Shown: positions 45,417 through 53,365, counted from the stretch's first letter. The stretch: 64,000 bases of DNA from Mucilaginibacter tolerans (GCF_030519375.1 NZ_JAUMKB010000001.1:186001-250000); one strand, 5' to 3'. Numbers and translations are program-made. Notes: generated by a model from the letters alone, not told the origin.

Positions 45417-45845
45417 TTACTTATCCAGCACCCTCAACCATTCTTTTATTACCTTTTGAATAGTGTCCTTTTTAGCCTGTACATCGTCCATACTACGAAA
45501 CATAGCAAGACGGCGGCCATCGGCATAAGTTCCTTCTAACAGACCCGAAGTGTCGTTCACTCTGGCACCACTGGGGAATACCAGTCGCAAACAGTCTTTT
45601 TGAAACAGGTTAAATACGATCAGGTAACGCTTATATTCTTTGGGATTAAAGGGTCGCATCTCACCGGTGTAGAAAAAAGTGGGCGCATTCCATTTCACTT
45701 CTTCGCCGATCTCTGGGTCAACACTCAAAATGAGTTCGCGAACAGCCTGAACAAGACTTTTTAAAGGATGATCCAGCTTTGCCATATAGGCATCTACCTT
45801 ATCCGGCTCTGATGGTTTTGTGGTGAGATCGGTTGCGTTTGCCAT
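45417..45845 (-). CDS. DUF1801 family protein
   Basis: 142 residues. 'VDAYMAKLDHPLKSLVQAVR', 'PEIGEEVKWNAPTFF' and a C-terminal 'KDTIQKVIKEWLRVLD' show the DUF1801 fold, in the subgroup with the longer hydrophobic core ('RYLIVFNLFQKDCLRLVF'). Cytosolic, function unknown. It is only distantly similar to the DUF1801 protein at 26-421. It stands alone, 59 bases downstream of the second AraC start region. Confidence 0.82.
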   Translation of the reverse strand: MANATDLTTKPSEPDKVDAYMAKLDHPLKSLVQAVRELILSVDPEIGEEVKWNAPTFFYTGEMRPFNPKEYKRYLIVFNLFQKDCLRLVFPSGARVNDTSGLLEGTYADGRRLAMFRSMDDVQAKKDTIQKVIKEWLRVLDK

Positions 45846-45913
45846 CCAAAAAAGACTATATTATAAAGATAATTAATCTTTTACGCACACATCTTCACAA
45901 CCGGTTGGGTATT

Positions 45914-46108
45914 TTATTCCGCATCCGGGAACCTTATTCTTATTTCCTTTTGGACTTTCACCAATTGCTCACGAAGGGTGGTAATAGTGGCAATTACGGT
46001 CAATTTATCAGCGATACCCTCGTCAAAGCTGTTTTTTCCGAGCAACAACTTCCTGATTTGTAACTGCATTTCAGCGGCTTCTTTTTTTAATTCAGCCAAT
46101 GATCTCAT
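45914..46108 (-). CDS. Small coiled-coil-like protein
   Basis: 64 residues from the ATG at 46108. The sequence is highly charged and helical ('MRSLAELKKEAAEMQLQIRK', then a second helix 'ITTLREQLVKVQKEIRIRF'), as in a short two-helix coiled coil. An in-frame ATG at 46228 would add 40 mostly hydrophobic residues, but these look untypical. No family recognised. It is divergent from the sigma-54-like promoter region that follows. Confidence 0.5.
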   Translation of the reverse strand: MRSLAELKKEAAEMQLQIRKLLLGKNSFDEGIADKLTVIATITTLREQLVKVQKEIRIRFPDAE

Positions 46109-46291
46109 AATCTGGTAAGGGTTTGTCAAAAATGACAATATTAAAACGGAGAGAAAATTGATAGTTTTCAACACAGTGTTAACTAACAGATAATCATTAA
46201 AATAGCCAAGATCATTTAAAGCCTGCACCGCCGGGTTTTCAACAAGGTTTTATAACTTAAGTTGAAGTTATAAAGCTGTCGATCAATGATT

Positions 46292-46307
46292 TGGCACAGA
46301 ATATGCA
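46292..46307 (+). promoter_or_regulatory. Sigma-54-like -24/-12 promoter
   Basis: TGGCACAGAATATGCA has GG (46293-46294) and GC (46305-46306) exactly 10 bases apart, with TGGCAC at -24. The predicted RNA would start near 46318, about 95 bases before the 52-codon frame at 46413. Confidence 0.6.
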
Positions 46308-46318
46308 TGTTATTTTAT

Positions 46319-46373
46319 GATGCCCCAAGTAGATAAAGGGGGCAAGGAGTGGCCTCCTTAAATAGGATGCCCC
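46319..46373 (+). promoter_or_regulatory. Leader with two mutually exclusive hairpins
   Basis: GATGCCCC occurs twice (46319-46326 and 46366-46373) around a single GGGGGCA (46338-46344), so either copy can pair with it but not both. A separate perfect hairpin AAGGAG-TGGC-CTCCTT lies at 46344-46359. The arrangement resembles a switching leader; the signal is unknown. Confidence 0.45.
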
Positions 46374-46412
46374 GATTAATAATATCATTCAATAACAAGA
46401 TTTATTAACCAA

Positions 46413-46571
46413 ATGGGTACTACAATGAAACGAACGTTTACACAACAGCCAATCATCCCACAAGGATACACCGGTCGCGATTTTAACAACTGGCAAAAAT
46501 ATTTGCATGCGCAGCTTGATAAGCTTACCAGGCCTTATGTTTTCAAGAAATTTTTCCAGCGGGAAAATTAA
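46413..46571 (+). CDS. 52-residue basic protein behind a sigma-54-like promoter
   Basis: A short frame starting MGTTMKRTFTQQPIIPQGYT and ending FKKFFQREN. It is basic and aromatic (Trp 27, several Phe and Tyr), with no signal peptide or membrane helix. A second in-frame ATG at codon 5 is an alternative start. I recognise no family. Support is its own promoter motif and folded leader, and amino-acid use that looks like protein rather than random sequence. The next gene is convergent and ends 29 bases later. Confidence 0.55.
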   Translation: MGTTMKRTFTQQPIIPQGYTGRDFNNWQKYLHAQLDKLTRPYVFKKFFQREN

Positions 46572-46599
46572 TAGTTGATTGCCAAAACCTTAATGCGCG

Positions 46600-47313
46600 C
46601 TATAAATTTTCATTCAGAACTTTCCATACATTATTTGCTACAATCTTAGCGCCTTCAGCGGTAGGGTGAATACCGTCGGCCTGGTTTAGTTTGGGATTGC
46701 CACCTACACCGGCCAACAGGAAAGGCACCAGTGCAATCTTATTTTTTTCGGCCAGCGCCGGGAACATATTTTTAAATGAGGTGATATAATTGCTACCCAT
46801 ACTTGGAGGCACCTGCATACCGGTCAATACAATTTTGGCGTCGGGATACCTGGCTTTTACCTTGTCTATTATCGATTGCAGGTTTTTTGTCGTTTCTGTC
46901 ACGGGTATTCCGCGCAGGCCGTCGTTGGCGCCAAGCTCTAGGACAAACACGTCAACCTTCTGCTTTAATACCCAGTCGATACGGGCAAGGCCACCTGCCG
47001 TTGTTTCGCCGCTAACGCCTGCATTTATAACTGCATATGGCAATTTGAGTGAATCGATCTTTCGTTGGATCACACCCGGAAATGCATTTGAAGGATCGTC
47101 TAATCCATAACCTGCGGTCAAGCTATCGCCAAAAAACACGATGGTCTTTTTATTAGAAGCAGTGGCAGTCGTGTCTTTGGTTTCAGTTTGTTGCTGGCTA
47201 TCCGGCGGAGTATTTTTGCCACCACAGGCAGATAGAAACAAAATAATACAAACAGACAACCACACTTTAAAAAGCACGCTGTCACCCTTATATCTTTTAT
47301 AATACAATTTCAT
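46600..47313 (-). CDS. SGNH/GDSL hydrolase, TesA-like lipoprotein
   Basis: 237 residues. The hydrophobic segment ends in a lipobox with C30 ('LFLSACGG'). The SGNH catalytic residues are all seen: S64 in 'FFGDSLTAG', Gly in 'NAGVSGETT', N130 in 'LGANDG' and D213/H216 in 'DGIHP'. It is an arylesterase or lysophospholipase of the TesA type, anchored in the envelope. It follows YbbP- and YbbA-like genes in the same operon; in E. coli tesA also neighbours ybbA-ybbP. Confidence 0.9.
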   Translation of the reverse strand: MKLYYKRYKGDSVLFKVWLSVCIILFLSACGGKNTPPDSQQQTETKDTTATASNKKTIVFFGDSLTAGYGLDDPSNAFPGVIQRKIDSLKLPYAVINAGVSGETTAGGLARIDWVLKQKVDVFVLELGANDGLRGIPVTETTKNLQSIIDKVKARYPDAKIVLTGMQVPPSMGSNYITSFKNMFPALAEKNKIALVPFLLAGVGGNPKLNQADGIHPTAEGAKIVANNVWKVLNENL

Positions 47314-47322
47314 AGGTTAAAC

Positions 47323-49881
47323 TTACACATCCCTTCTCAATATCTCCAGCGGAGGTTTATTCAGTATCCCCCTGCTATTAAACAGGCCGATCAGGATGGT
47401 TAGTATGCCGATTCCTAAAAATAACAATAAAGCAGGCAGCATGTTGGCATTAAACGGAATATCGAAACTATATTTTGCCAGCAGCCAGCTACCCGCAAAT
47501 GCAATCAGTATACCCGTTGCTGCAGATAATGCTCCTAAAAAGAAATATTCGATACCCGTAATGGCCAGAATCTGTTTCCGGCTGGCGCCCATTGTACGCA
47601 GCAATACGCTTTCCTGTATGCGCTGATACTTACTGATGCGCACTGAAGCAATAAGTACCACTACCCCGGTAATAATGCTGAACATCGCCATAAAGCTGAT
47701 GATGTCGCCCAATTTATTCATCAGGTCATCCAACACACTCAATATAAAGCCCAGGTCGATCATAGAAATATTGGGGAACTTCTTTACAACATCCTGCTGG
47801 AACTTTGCAGATGCTGCCTTGGTGGGCACATGAGTAAGCAGCACGTGGAACTGCGGGGCATCATCTATTACACCTTTAGGGAAAACGACCAGGAAGTTGG
47901 TTTGCATCTTGTTCCAGTTCACCACACGGATGCTGTTTATTTTTGTAGCCACCTGCATTCCCTGTACATTAAATGTCAGATGATCGCCAACTTTCAAATG
48001 ATTATGTTTTGCCCAGCGCTCTTCAACGGATATTGGTACTTCACCTTTTTTAGTCGCATGCCCCACCCAGTCGCCATCAGTTAATTTTTCTGTTACAGTC
48101 AGGGTATCGCGATAAGTAACGCGGTACTCATTAGCAAAAACGTATTTGTTGAACTTAAGACTGGTATCTTTCTGCAAATCAGCCTCGGTTTTACCGTTAA
48201 TCTTATCCAGCCTAATGGTTACCACAGGCACCTGCTGAATCACAGGCAAATGGTGTGTACGGGTTATATCGGCAACATCTTTTTCCTGCTTGTTCTGTAT
48301 ATCGAACAAAATCATGTTAGCCTGGTTGGCACTGGCAGAGAGCGCCACCTGTTTCACCAGCATGCTCTGAATAAAAAACAAGGTGCATATAAACGCAGTA
48401 CTCAAACCGATGGATACAATTAATATGACGGTCTGATTGTTTGGCCGGTACAGATTGGCGAAACCCTGCCGCCACAAATAACTCCAGCTACTTTTGATGA
48501 AGATCTTTACCAAATACATTAATAGCTTAGCTATTAGCGTCAGTACCAAAAACGCGATGAAAATGCCGATGGTGAAGAACACACTTGCCAACCAGTTGTC
48601 CAACTGAAAGTAAGTGAATGTAATGATAAACGCGACGATCAACAGATATACAAACCAGCGCAACGGGTCGCGTAGCAGGTTGAGGTTTTCATAAGAAATC
48701 CTTAAAGTATTGAGCGGCGATATATTGCGGATGGCAATAAGCGGCAGCAAGGCAAACAATATCGAAATGATAACGCCTAAAAGTACACCCTGTGCGATAG
48801 CCATCCACGAAGTATCGGTTGAGATGGATATGGGCAGAAAGTCTTTAAAAATCAATGGCATCAGGTGTTGCACTACACTGCCCAATACAGCCCCTATTAC
48901 CGAACCGAGTAAACCTATACCGGTAATCTGTATAAGGTAGATCAGAAACGCCTCATAGGCTTTTACCCCCAGACAGCGCATAATAGCAATGGATGCAATC
49001 TTCTCGCGAACATAAATATGAATAGCGCTGGCTACACCCACGCACCCCAATAGCAAGGCAATAAAACCAACCAATGATAAAAACCGTGTCAGATCGCCAA
49101 AGGCGCGACCTGTATTTTCTTTTTTGGTGTCGATGGTGTCGTAGTTCAATCCGGCCTTGTCTAAACGTGGCTCCAGTTTCTTGGTGAGCTTGTTTATATC
49201 AACCTTGTGGTCATACTTATAATAGAAATTATAATTGATGCGACTACCTTTTTCCAGCAAGTTGGTCTGGTCCAGGTATTGCATTGGGATGTAAACAATC
49301 GGTGCTATGTTCGATGCAACATTCGTTTGTCCGGGGGCTTTATTTAGTGTTCCGGCTATCAGAAAAGTAACATTACCTACTTTGATGGAGTCGTTCACTT
49401 TTACATTAAATTGCAGCATCAGGGTCTGATCAACCAGCGCCATTTTCCCCTTCTTAAATGCGGTACCTGCGCTAACAGGCGTAGTCTCCAGGCTGCCGTA
49501 GTAGGGAAATTCACCTTGTAATGCCCGTATCTGTACCAGTCTTGTCCCTCCGCTCTTGGGGAACAGGATCATTGAGGCAAAGCTTTTCTCCTGCGAACGC
49601 CTGTCGCCTAACGAGTCAATCAGGTGTTGCATGGGTGGATTGACCGGCTTGTTGCTATAAATTGCCAGATCAGACCCTATAAGTGTTGCCGCCTGGTTGT
49701 CGACATCCTTTTTCAGGTTAAAACCGAATGAATAAATGGCCACAAGGGCTGCGATACCAAAGATGATGGATGAAATAAACAGGAACAACCGCGACCTGTT
49801 GCGGCGGCTGTCGCGCCAGGCCATTTCAAACAGCCATGGGATATTAAGCTTGCGCTTGTAATTTCCGGGGGTATTATCCAT
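47323..49881 (-). CDS. ABC transporter permease, YbbP-like (FtsX repeats)
   Basis: 852 residues. One helix at about 28-50, then a periplasmic MacB-type domain, an FtsX block of membrane helices (about 265-470), a further pair at about 485-510, a second periplasmic domain and a final FtsX block (about 725-840). The double FtsX layout with this size matches the YbbP family. Such systems do mechanical or lipid-extraction work rather than classic import. 6 bases after the ATPase gene and 9 bases before the TesA-like gene. Confidence 0.88.
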   Translation of the reverse strand: MDNTPGNYKRKLNIPWLFEMAWRDSRRNRSRLFLFISSIIFGIAALVAIYSFGFNLKKDVDNQAATLIGSDLAIYSNKPVNPPMQHLIDSLGDRRSQEKSFASMILFPKSGGTRLVQIRALQGEFPYYGSLETTPVSAGTAFKKGKMALVDQTLMLQFNVKVNDSIKVGNVTFLIAGTLNKAPGQTNVASNIAPIVYIPMQYLDQTNLLEKGSRINYNFYYKYDHKVDINKLTKKLEPRLDKAGLNYDTIDTKKENTGRAFGDLTRFLSLVGFIALLLGCVGVASAIHIYVREKIASIAIMRCLGVKAYEAFLIYLIQITGIGLLGSVIGAVLGSVVQHLMPLIFKDFLPISISTDTSWMAIAQGVLLGVIISILFALLPLIAIRNISPLNTLRISYENLNLLRDPLRWFVYLLIVAFIITFTYFQLDNWLASVFFTIGIFIAFLVLTLIAKLLMYLVKIFIKSSWSYLWRQGFANLYRPNNQTVILIVSIGLSTAFICTLFFIQSMLVKQVALSASANQANMILFDIQNKQEKDVADITRTHHLPVIQQVPVVTIRLDKINGKTEADLQKDTSLKFNKYVFANEYRVTYRDTLTVTEKLTDGDWVGHATKKGEVPISVEERWAKHNHLKVGDHLTFNVQGMQVATKINSIRVVNWNKMQTNFLVVFPKGVIDDAPQFHVLLTHVPTKAASAKFQQDVVKKFPNISMIDLGFILSVLDDLMNKLGDIISFMAMFSIITGVVVLIASVRISKYQRIQESVLLRTMGASRKQILAITGIEYFFLGALSAATGILIAFAGSWLLAKYSFDIPFNANMLPALLLFLGIGILTILIGLFNSRGILNKPPLEILRRDV

Positions 49882-49887
49882 AGCCTT

Positions 49888-50613
49888 TTAAGCGTTTAAA
49901 ATAGTTTTATCATCAGAGACAACTTTGCCCCCTTTGATGCGGATAATACGTTGTGTTTTTGCAGCTAAATCAAGGTCGTGGGTAACCAGCACGAGGGTGG
50001 TACCGGCTTCGCGATTGAGATCGAATATCAGTTTGACAACCTTTTCGCTGGTTTCGGCATCCAGGTTGCCGGTCGGCTCATCGGCGAATAAGATTTTAGG
50101 CTGATTGCTGAATGCTCTGGCCAATGACACCCTTTGCTGCTCTCCACCTGAAAGCTGTGCAGGGTAATGGTGACCTCGATCGGCCAGACCTACTTTATCC
50201 AGCAGATCCAACGAGCGTGTCTTGATATTCTTTTCTCCCCGCAGTTCCAGCGGCACCATCACATTTTCGAGTGCAGTTAAGGTTGGCAGCAGCTGGAAAT
50301 TCTGAAATATAAAGCCCACATGCTGGTTGCGCACCTGTGCGCGCTGGTCCTCACTTAATTCACCCAGTTTAATACCGTTTAGTTCTACAATACCGGTTGA
50401 CGAGCGGTCGAGTCCCGCACAAAGGCCAAGCAGGGTTGTTTTACCGCTACCTGAAGGGCCAACAATAGCGTTGGTCGAGCCGGCAATTACCGAGAAATTA
50501 ATATTATCGAGCACGGCAAGTGTTTTGCCCGCGCTATTATAGGTTTTACCCAGGTTGGTAATATTCAGAATAGTTTCCACTGGTATTAAATTTTTTAGTT
50601 GGATAAACGACAA
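49888..50613 (-). CDS. ABC transporter ATP-binding protein, YbbA/LolD-like
   Basis: 241 residues. Walker A 'GPSGSGKTTL' (about 52-61), Q-loop 'FIFQNFQLLP', signature 'LSGGEQQRVSLARAF' and Walker B 'ILFADEPTGNLDAET'. 'DEPTGNLD' is the mark of the MacB/LolD/FtsE group that works with FtsX-type permeases such as the one following. It is the first gene of the three-gene operon. A possible internal start near codon 12 would give a more usual N-terminus. Confidence 0.92.
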   Translation of the reverse strand: MSFIQLKNLIPVETILNITNLGKTYNSAGKTLAVLDNINFSVIAGSTNAIVGPSGSGKTTLLGLCAGLDRSSTGIVELNGIKLGELSEDQRAQVRNQHVGFIFQNFQLLPTLTALENVMVPLELRGEKNIKTRSLDLLDKVGLADRGHHYPAQLSGGEQQRVSLARAFSNQPKILFADEPTGNLDAETSEKVVKLIFDLNREAGTTLVLVTHDLDLAAKTQRIIRIKGGKVVSDDKTILNA

Positions 50614-50635
50614 TAGTAAATGTTACCGGTGCGGT

Positions 50636-50680
50636 AATAAAAATAGGGTATCCATAACATTATCGGCTATGAATACCCTA
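50636..50680 (-). terminator. Terminator of the TIM-barrel gene
   Basis: TAGGGTAT (50644-50651) and ATACCCTA (50673-50680) form a perfect stem extended by CATA/TATG inside. On the minus strand it is followed by a T-rich run (ATTTTTATT), ending transcription coming from 51721. Confidence 0.65.
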
Positions 50681-50730
50681 ATAAATGATTTTAAGATGAG
50701 AAAGTTTTGCTTACTAAACTATAAATGGGT

Positions 50731-50802
50731 GTCATGCTGAGCCCAGTCGAAGCATGGTGGGCATGGCCTTTACGCCATATCCTTCGACAAGCTCAGGATG
50801 AC
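50731..50802. repeat. REP-like intergenic palindrome, copy 2
   Basis: It starts GTCATGCTGAGC and ends GCTCAGGATGAC (11 of 12 positions complementary), with inner arms TCGAAG and CTTCGA. Same element as at 35012-35083. It lies just behind the TIM-barrel gene and before its terminator. Confidence 0.8.
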
Positions 50803-50809
50803 AACGCTC

Positions 50810-51721
50810 TTAAATCCCCATCGCCCTTAAATTCTTATAGCTCGTAGCTATGCTGGCAAATGCGTCCTTCGGCATATCGTGCTCTACAAAGTAGTGTTTA
50901 GCCCCTGCCTCTTTCACATGTTCAAAAATATGTTTGAATTTCACCACGCCTTCGCCAACCGGTTTAAGGGTTTGGAAATCGCTGCTGATATCCTTCACAT
51001 GCAACAATGGGAAACGACCGGGATGTGCCTTGAACAAGTCGACCGGATCAATACCTGCTTTTGTAGCCCAGGCCAGATCAAGTTCCATTTTTACCAGGTT
51101 GGCATCGCACTCCGATAATAATTCGTGATAAGGCACCTTACCTTCCACAGTTTTAAATTCCATATCGTGGTTGTGATAACACAACTGGATATTTACTTTT
51201 TTACAAGCCTCTCCGGTTTTGTTCAATATCTCTCCTGCTTGCTTTATTTCATCCAAAGTTCCTGTCGGGATATTGGCGCATACCAGGTATGGGATACCAC
51301 CTTCGGCAACCTGGTCAACCAATGTCTGCATGTCGTCCTTCAGGTTAAGCATGTGAGGCGGCAGGGTCATACCGGCAGGAAGCTTGGTTCCGGGAGGCAA
51401 TTTGAACGGCGCACCCAAAACGTGATGCGATTTCCATGAAAGACCCAGATCGCCGCACAATGCAGCGAATTCCTTTGGCTTCATACCATAATAACCGGGC
51501 GATTTGCTAAAAGCCGATTCTATCTCTTTAAAACCGATATCAGCAACTTTTTTCAGGTTACCTTTTACATCGGCATCAATGACATTAAACAAAGTAAAAA
51601 GTTGCAGCCCTAGCGGGTGCTCGCCCGCACCAGACAAAAATGCTGAAGCCGCCTTTGGCAGCACTAATGCACCAAGCGCAGCCGCACCAGTGCCCATAAG
51701 GAATTTTCTTCTGTTTAGCAT
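50810..51721 (-). CDS. Tat-exported sugar phosphate isomerase/epimerase-like TIM-barrel protein
   Basis: 303 residues. The N-terminus is a twin-arginine signal ('MLNRRKFLMGTGAAALGALV', then an Ala-rich cleavage site near 27). The body is an AP_endonuc_2/xylose isomerase-like TIM barrel: 'LQLFTLFNVIDADVKG', 'CYHNHDMEFKTVEG', 'MELDLAWATKAGIDPVDLFK' and 'HVKDISS' hold the usual Glu/His/Asp metal ligands. Such exported members are common in Bacteroidota and act on unknown sugars. Single gene. Confidence 0.88.
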   Translation of the reverse strand: MLNRRKFLMGTGAAALGALVLPKAASAFLSGAGEHPLGLQLFTLFNVIDADVKGNLKKVADIGFKEIESAFSKSPGYYGMKPKEFAALCGDLGLSWKSHHVLGAPFKLPPGTKLPAGMTLPPHMLNLKDDMQTLVDQVAEGGIPYLVCANIPTGTLDEIKQAGEILNKTGEACKKVNIQLCYHNHDMEFKTVEGKVPYHELLSECDANLVKMELDLAWATKAGIDPVDLFKAHPGRFPLLHVKDISSDFQTLKPVGEGVVKFKHIFEHVKEAGAKHYFVEHDMPKDAFASIATSYKNLRAMGI

Positions 51722-51749
51722 GATTCTTAGGTTCTTATAATTTAGTTTT

Positions 51750-51780
51750 GAAAGATAGAAAAATCATTGCGTCTTTTCAA
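51750..51780 (-). promoter_or_regulatory. Possible Bacteroidota-type promoter
   Basis: On the minus strand TTG (51780-51778), then 20 bases, then TATCTTTC (51757-51750), one base off the -7 consensus TAnnTTTG. It lies about 30 bases upstream of the TIM-barrel start. Confidence 0.35.
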
Positions 51781-51833
51781 CACAATAACATATATTTTTT
51801 GTCGATAGGGGCTGAATGCTGTTCAACCGAAGG

Positions 51834-52380
51834 TTACTGTCCCGCTGCCCCACTTTTTTGGGAACGAGACACCCGGGACAGACCGGGACAGCGGGACAGC
51901 TGTATTCTTTCATTGCGAACATACGAAGCAATGACATGATTGTTTTGATTTCGCTTGTCTTGTTGTGTCTGGCTTGTCCTGTTACTCCTGCAACAAGACA
52001 AACAGGACAGTACTACAGTTTATCAGTAATAAATAATAAAATACAAGAAGAGCATATATTATATACATTATTGATCATCAATATATTAATACTATAAAAC
52101 CACTATCTGATATACAATATTTACTGCTTTTTATTACTGATACAGATTACTGTCTCACCTGTCCCACTTTTTTAAGAATGAGACACCCGGGACAGTCCGG
52201 GACAATACTTATAATTCATCACTAGTAAATAATAGAATAGCGGTATACAATATTTATATTATTGATAATCAATGTACTGATATAATTATTCACTTGGTTT
52301 TTTATTACTGATATGGATTATTGTCCCGCTGTCTCACTTTTTTGGGAACGAGACACGCGAGACAGTGCGAAACAGTGGAG
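51834..52380. repeat. Alternating palindromic repeat array (TGTCCC and TATCAGTAATAA units)
   Basis: Three GC-rich units (51836-51899, 52149-52205, 52320-52376), each built as CTGTCCC...CCCACTTTTTT...GAGACAC...GGGACAG, alternate with two AT-rich units. The AT-rich units have TTATTACTGATA at the right edge (52131-52142), its mirror TATCAGTAATAA at the left (52021-52032), and a central ATTGATnATCAAT palindrome (52069-52081 and 52260-52272 region). Spacing between units 2 and 3 is about 171 bases. Unit 1 also carries a diverged GTCTTGTTG/CAACAAGAC pair. No protein-coding signal is credible here. Confidence 0.75.
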
Positions 52381-52430
52381 TGTGCTAATTCCCTCTTGAG
52401 GGTAATAATATAGCAGCTGGCACAATTATT

Positions 52431-52468
52431 AAAAAAAAATCCCTCTCACTCGCTGATTGGGATTTTTT
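52431..52468. terminator. Bidirectional terminator hairpin without a known gene
   Basis: AAAAAATCCC (ending 52443) and GGGATTTTTT (52459-52468) form a perfect stem with A- and T-runs on both sides, so it works on either strand. No gene ends near it. Confidence 0.75.
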
Positions 52469-52476
52469 ACCTAAAC

Positions 52477-52585
52477 CTTATCACATTGCGTCTTGTGAAC
52501 GCATAGTAAAGCGAAGATAGTAATACTTTTTATAGGTAAAACAGATTTATTAATTTATCTGTTAATTCATTGTAACTGTGATAAG
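52477..52585 (+). ncRNA. Candidate structured RNA between two orphan terminators
   Basis: A perfect 9-bp closing stem CTTATCACA (52477-52485) with TGTGATAAG (52577-52585) encloses two perfect hairpins: TGCGT/ACGCA (52487-52503) and AACAGAT/ATCTGTT (52540-52563). A terminator hairpin follows at 52641. I do not recognise a family; the strand is chosen from that terminator. No open frame of note lies inside. Confidence 0.4.
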
Positions 52586-52640
52586 CTAAATGGGAGCAAT
52601 GCTCAAGCTAAACTAACCTTCTAAAAATTCGTAATTGATA

Positions 52641-52680
52641 GCAAGCCCGGTCTCACGCATATGGCCGGGCTTTGCTGTTT
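52641..52680 (+). terminator. Intrinsic terminator, orphan
   Basis: GCAAGCCCGG (52641-52650) pairs with CCGGGCTTTGC (52665-52675) with one bulged T, followed by TGTTT. It would end an RNA coming from the structured region at 52477-52585. Confidence 0.65.
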
Positions 52681-52706
52681 AATAAAATAGGGTGCTCGCT
52701 CTGGCT

Positions 52707-52755
52707 CGGGTGTCTCGCCTTGTCTTAATCCCCACAAACCGGGACAGCGGGACAG
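52707..52755. repeat. Partial, rearranged copy of the TGTCCC repeat
   Basis: CGGGTGTCTCG (52707-52717) is the inverse of part of the array unit, and CCGGGACAGCGGGACAGT (52739-52755 region) is the direct right arm. It shows that the element family extends beyond the array and has rearranged. Confidence 0.55.
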
Positions 52756-52902
52756 TTGAGCAACACTTTGTGCCCTCATCGCTGTGGCAGGAAGCGTTCC
52801 TTGTCGCAAATCACGTAAAAACACGTATTAATTACCGTATTATCACGGCCTTTTTTGAGCCTCTAAGTTCCGAATTTTGATACGGTTTAAAGATTGAACG
52901 AA

Positions 52903-53001
52903 ATGATCATCATCACCGTGTTACTTATTCTGCACATCAGGCAGTGGCGTTATGCAAGCCACGCTACTGCCGAATTGTTTTACAGGCTAACCGGTGCCTG
53001 A
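52903..53001 (+). CDS. Possible 32-residue hydrophobic micro-ORF
   Basis: The frame starts MIIITVLLILHIRQWRY and ends FYRLTGA. A hydrophobic N-terminal helix followed by a basic tail would suit a small membrane peptide. There is no promoter or family support, so it may be chance. Confidence 0.2.
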   Translation: MIIITVLLILHIRQWRYASHATAELFYRLTGA

Positions 53002-53140
53002 TGATCTTTATTGAATCGGATTAAGATAAACAGCAGGAGAAATAGTTAGGGTCTAATCATCCTGTTTGTATTGGGTGGCGGCCGTTGCTCACGGCAACGG
53101 TCCGACTGCTCATTAAAATAACAAGACCCGTTAACATCTT

Positions 53141-53263
53141 ATGAAAAAAGTAGTTATGTCCTTACGTCAAAGCCTTTTTAAAATAAAACAGGCATATAAG
53201 TTATTCGGGAAGAAGCAGAGCCAGGAAGAGTGTATAGCTACTGACGAAGTACTTTTTGTTTAA
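53141..53263 (+). CDS. 40-residue micro-ORF ending in LFV
   Basis: The frame starts MKKVVMSLRQSLFKIKQAYK and ends TDEVLFV. It is basic in the first half and acidic toward the end. Its last residues and its layout (MKK start, basic helix, KKxxxQE, EV-LFV end) match the micro-ORF at 53623, which suggests a peptide family. A perfect 7-bp hairpin CCGTTGC/GCAACGG (53082-53100) lies 40 bases before the start, and a terminator follows at 53366. No sigma-54 motif was found for it. Confidence 0.45.
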   Translation: MKKVVMSLRQSLFKIKQAYKLFGKKQSQEECIATDEVLFV

Positions 53264-53274
53264 CCCCTTCATAG

Positions 53275-53337
53275 CTCATCAGTCCGCGCCCGCCCGGGTA
53301 AATCTGGTTTTTTGTTGGTTACCGGAGGATCGATGAG
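53275..53337 (+). ncRNA. Nested stem structure after the 40-residue micro-ORF
   Basis: CTCATC/GATGAG (53275-53280, 53332-53337), TCCG/CGGA (53283-53286, 53323-53326) and GGTAA/TTACC (53297-53301, 53319-53323) are almost fully nested (the last two share one base). This could be a structured 3' region or a separate RNA ending at the terminator at 53366. Confidence 0.3.
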
Positions 53338-53365
53338 ATTGGTTGATAGTTTAGTTTAGTGGAAT

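Noticed and set aside
51748-52097. Overlapping plus-strand frames in the repeat array
   Set aside because: They run through palindromic repeat units and their sequence is made of the repeat itself in different frames; no codon pattern or family.
51834-52380. CRISPR array
   Set aside because: Units are few, long, diverged and palindromic on two scales, spacers are themselves repeats, and there are no cas genes.
52621-52880. Frames on both strands over the partial TGTCCC repeat
   Set aside because: They cross a terminator hairpin and a rearranged repeat; composition is not protein-like.
53041-53140. Sigma-54 promoter before the 40-codon frame
   Set aside because: I checked every GG in this stretch; none has GC after exactly 10 bases.
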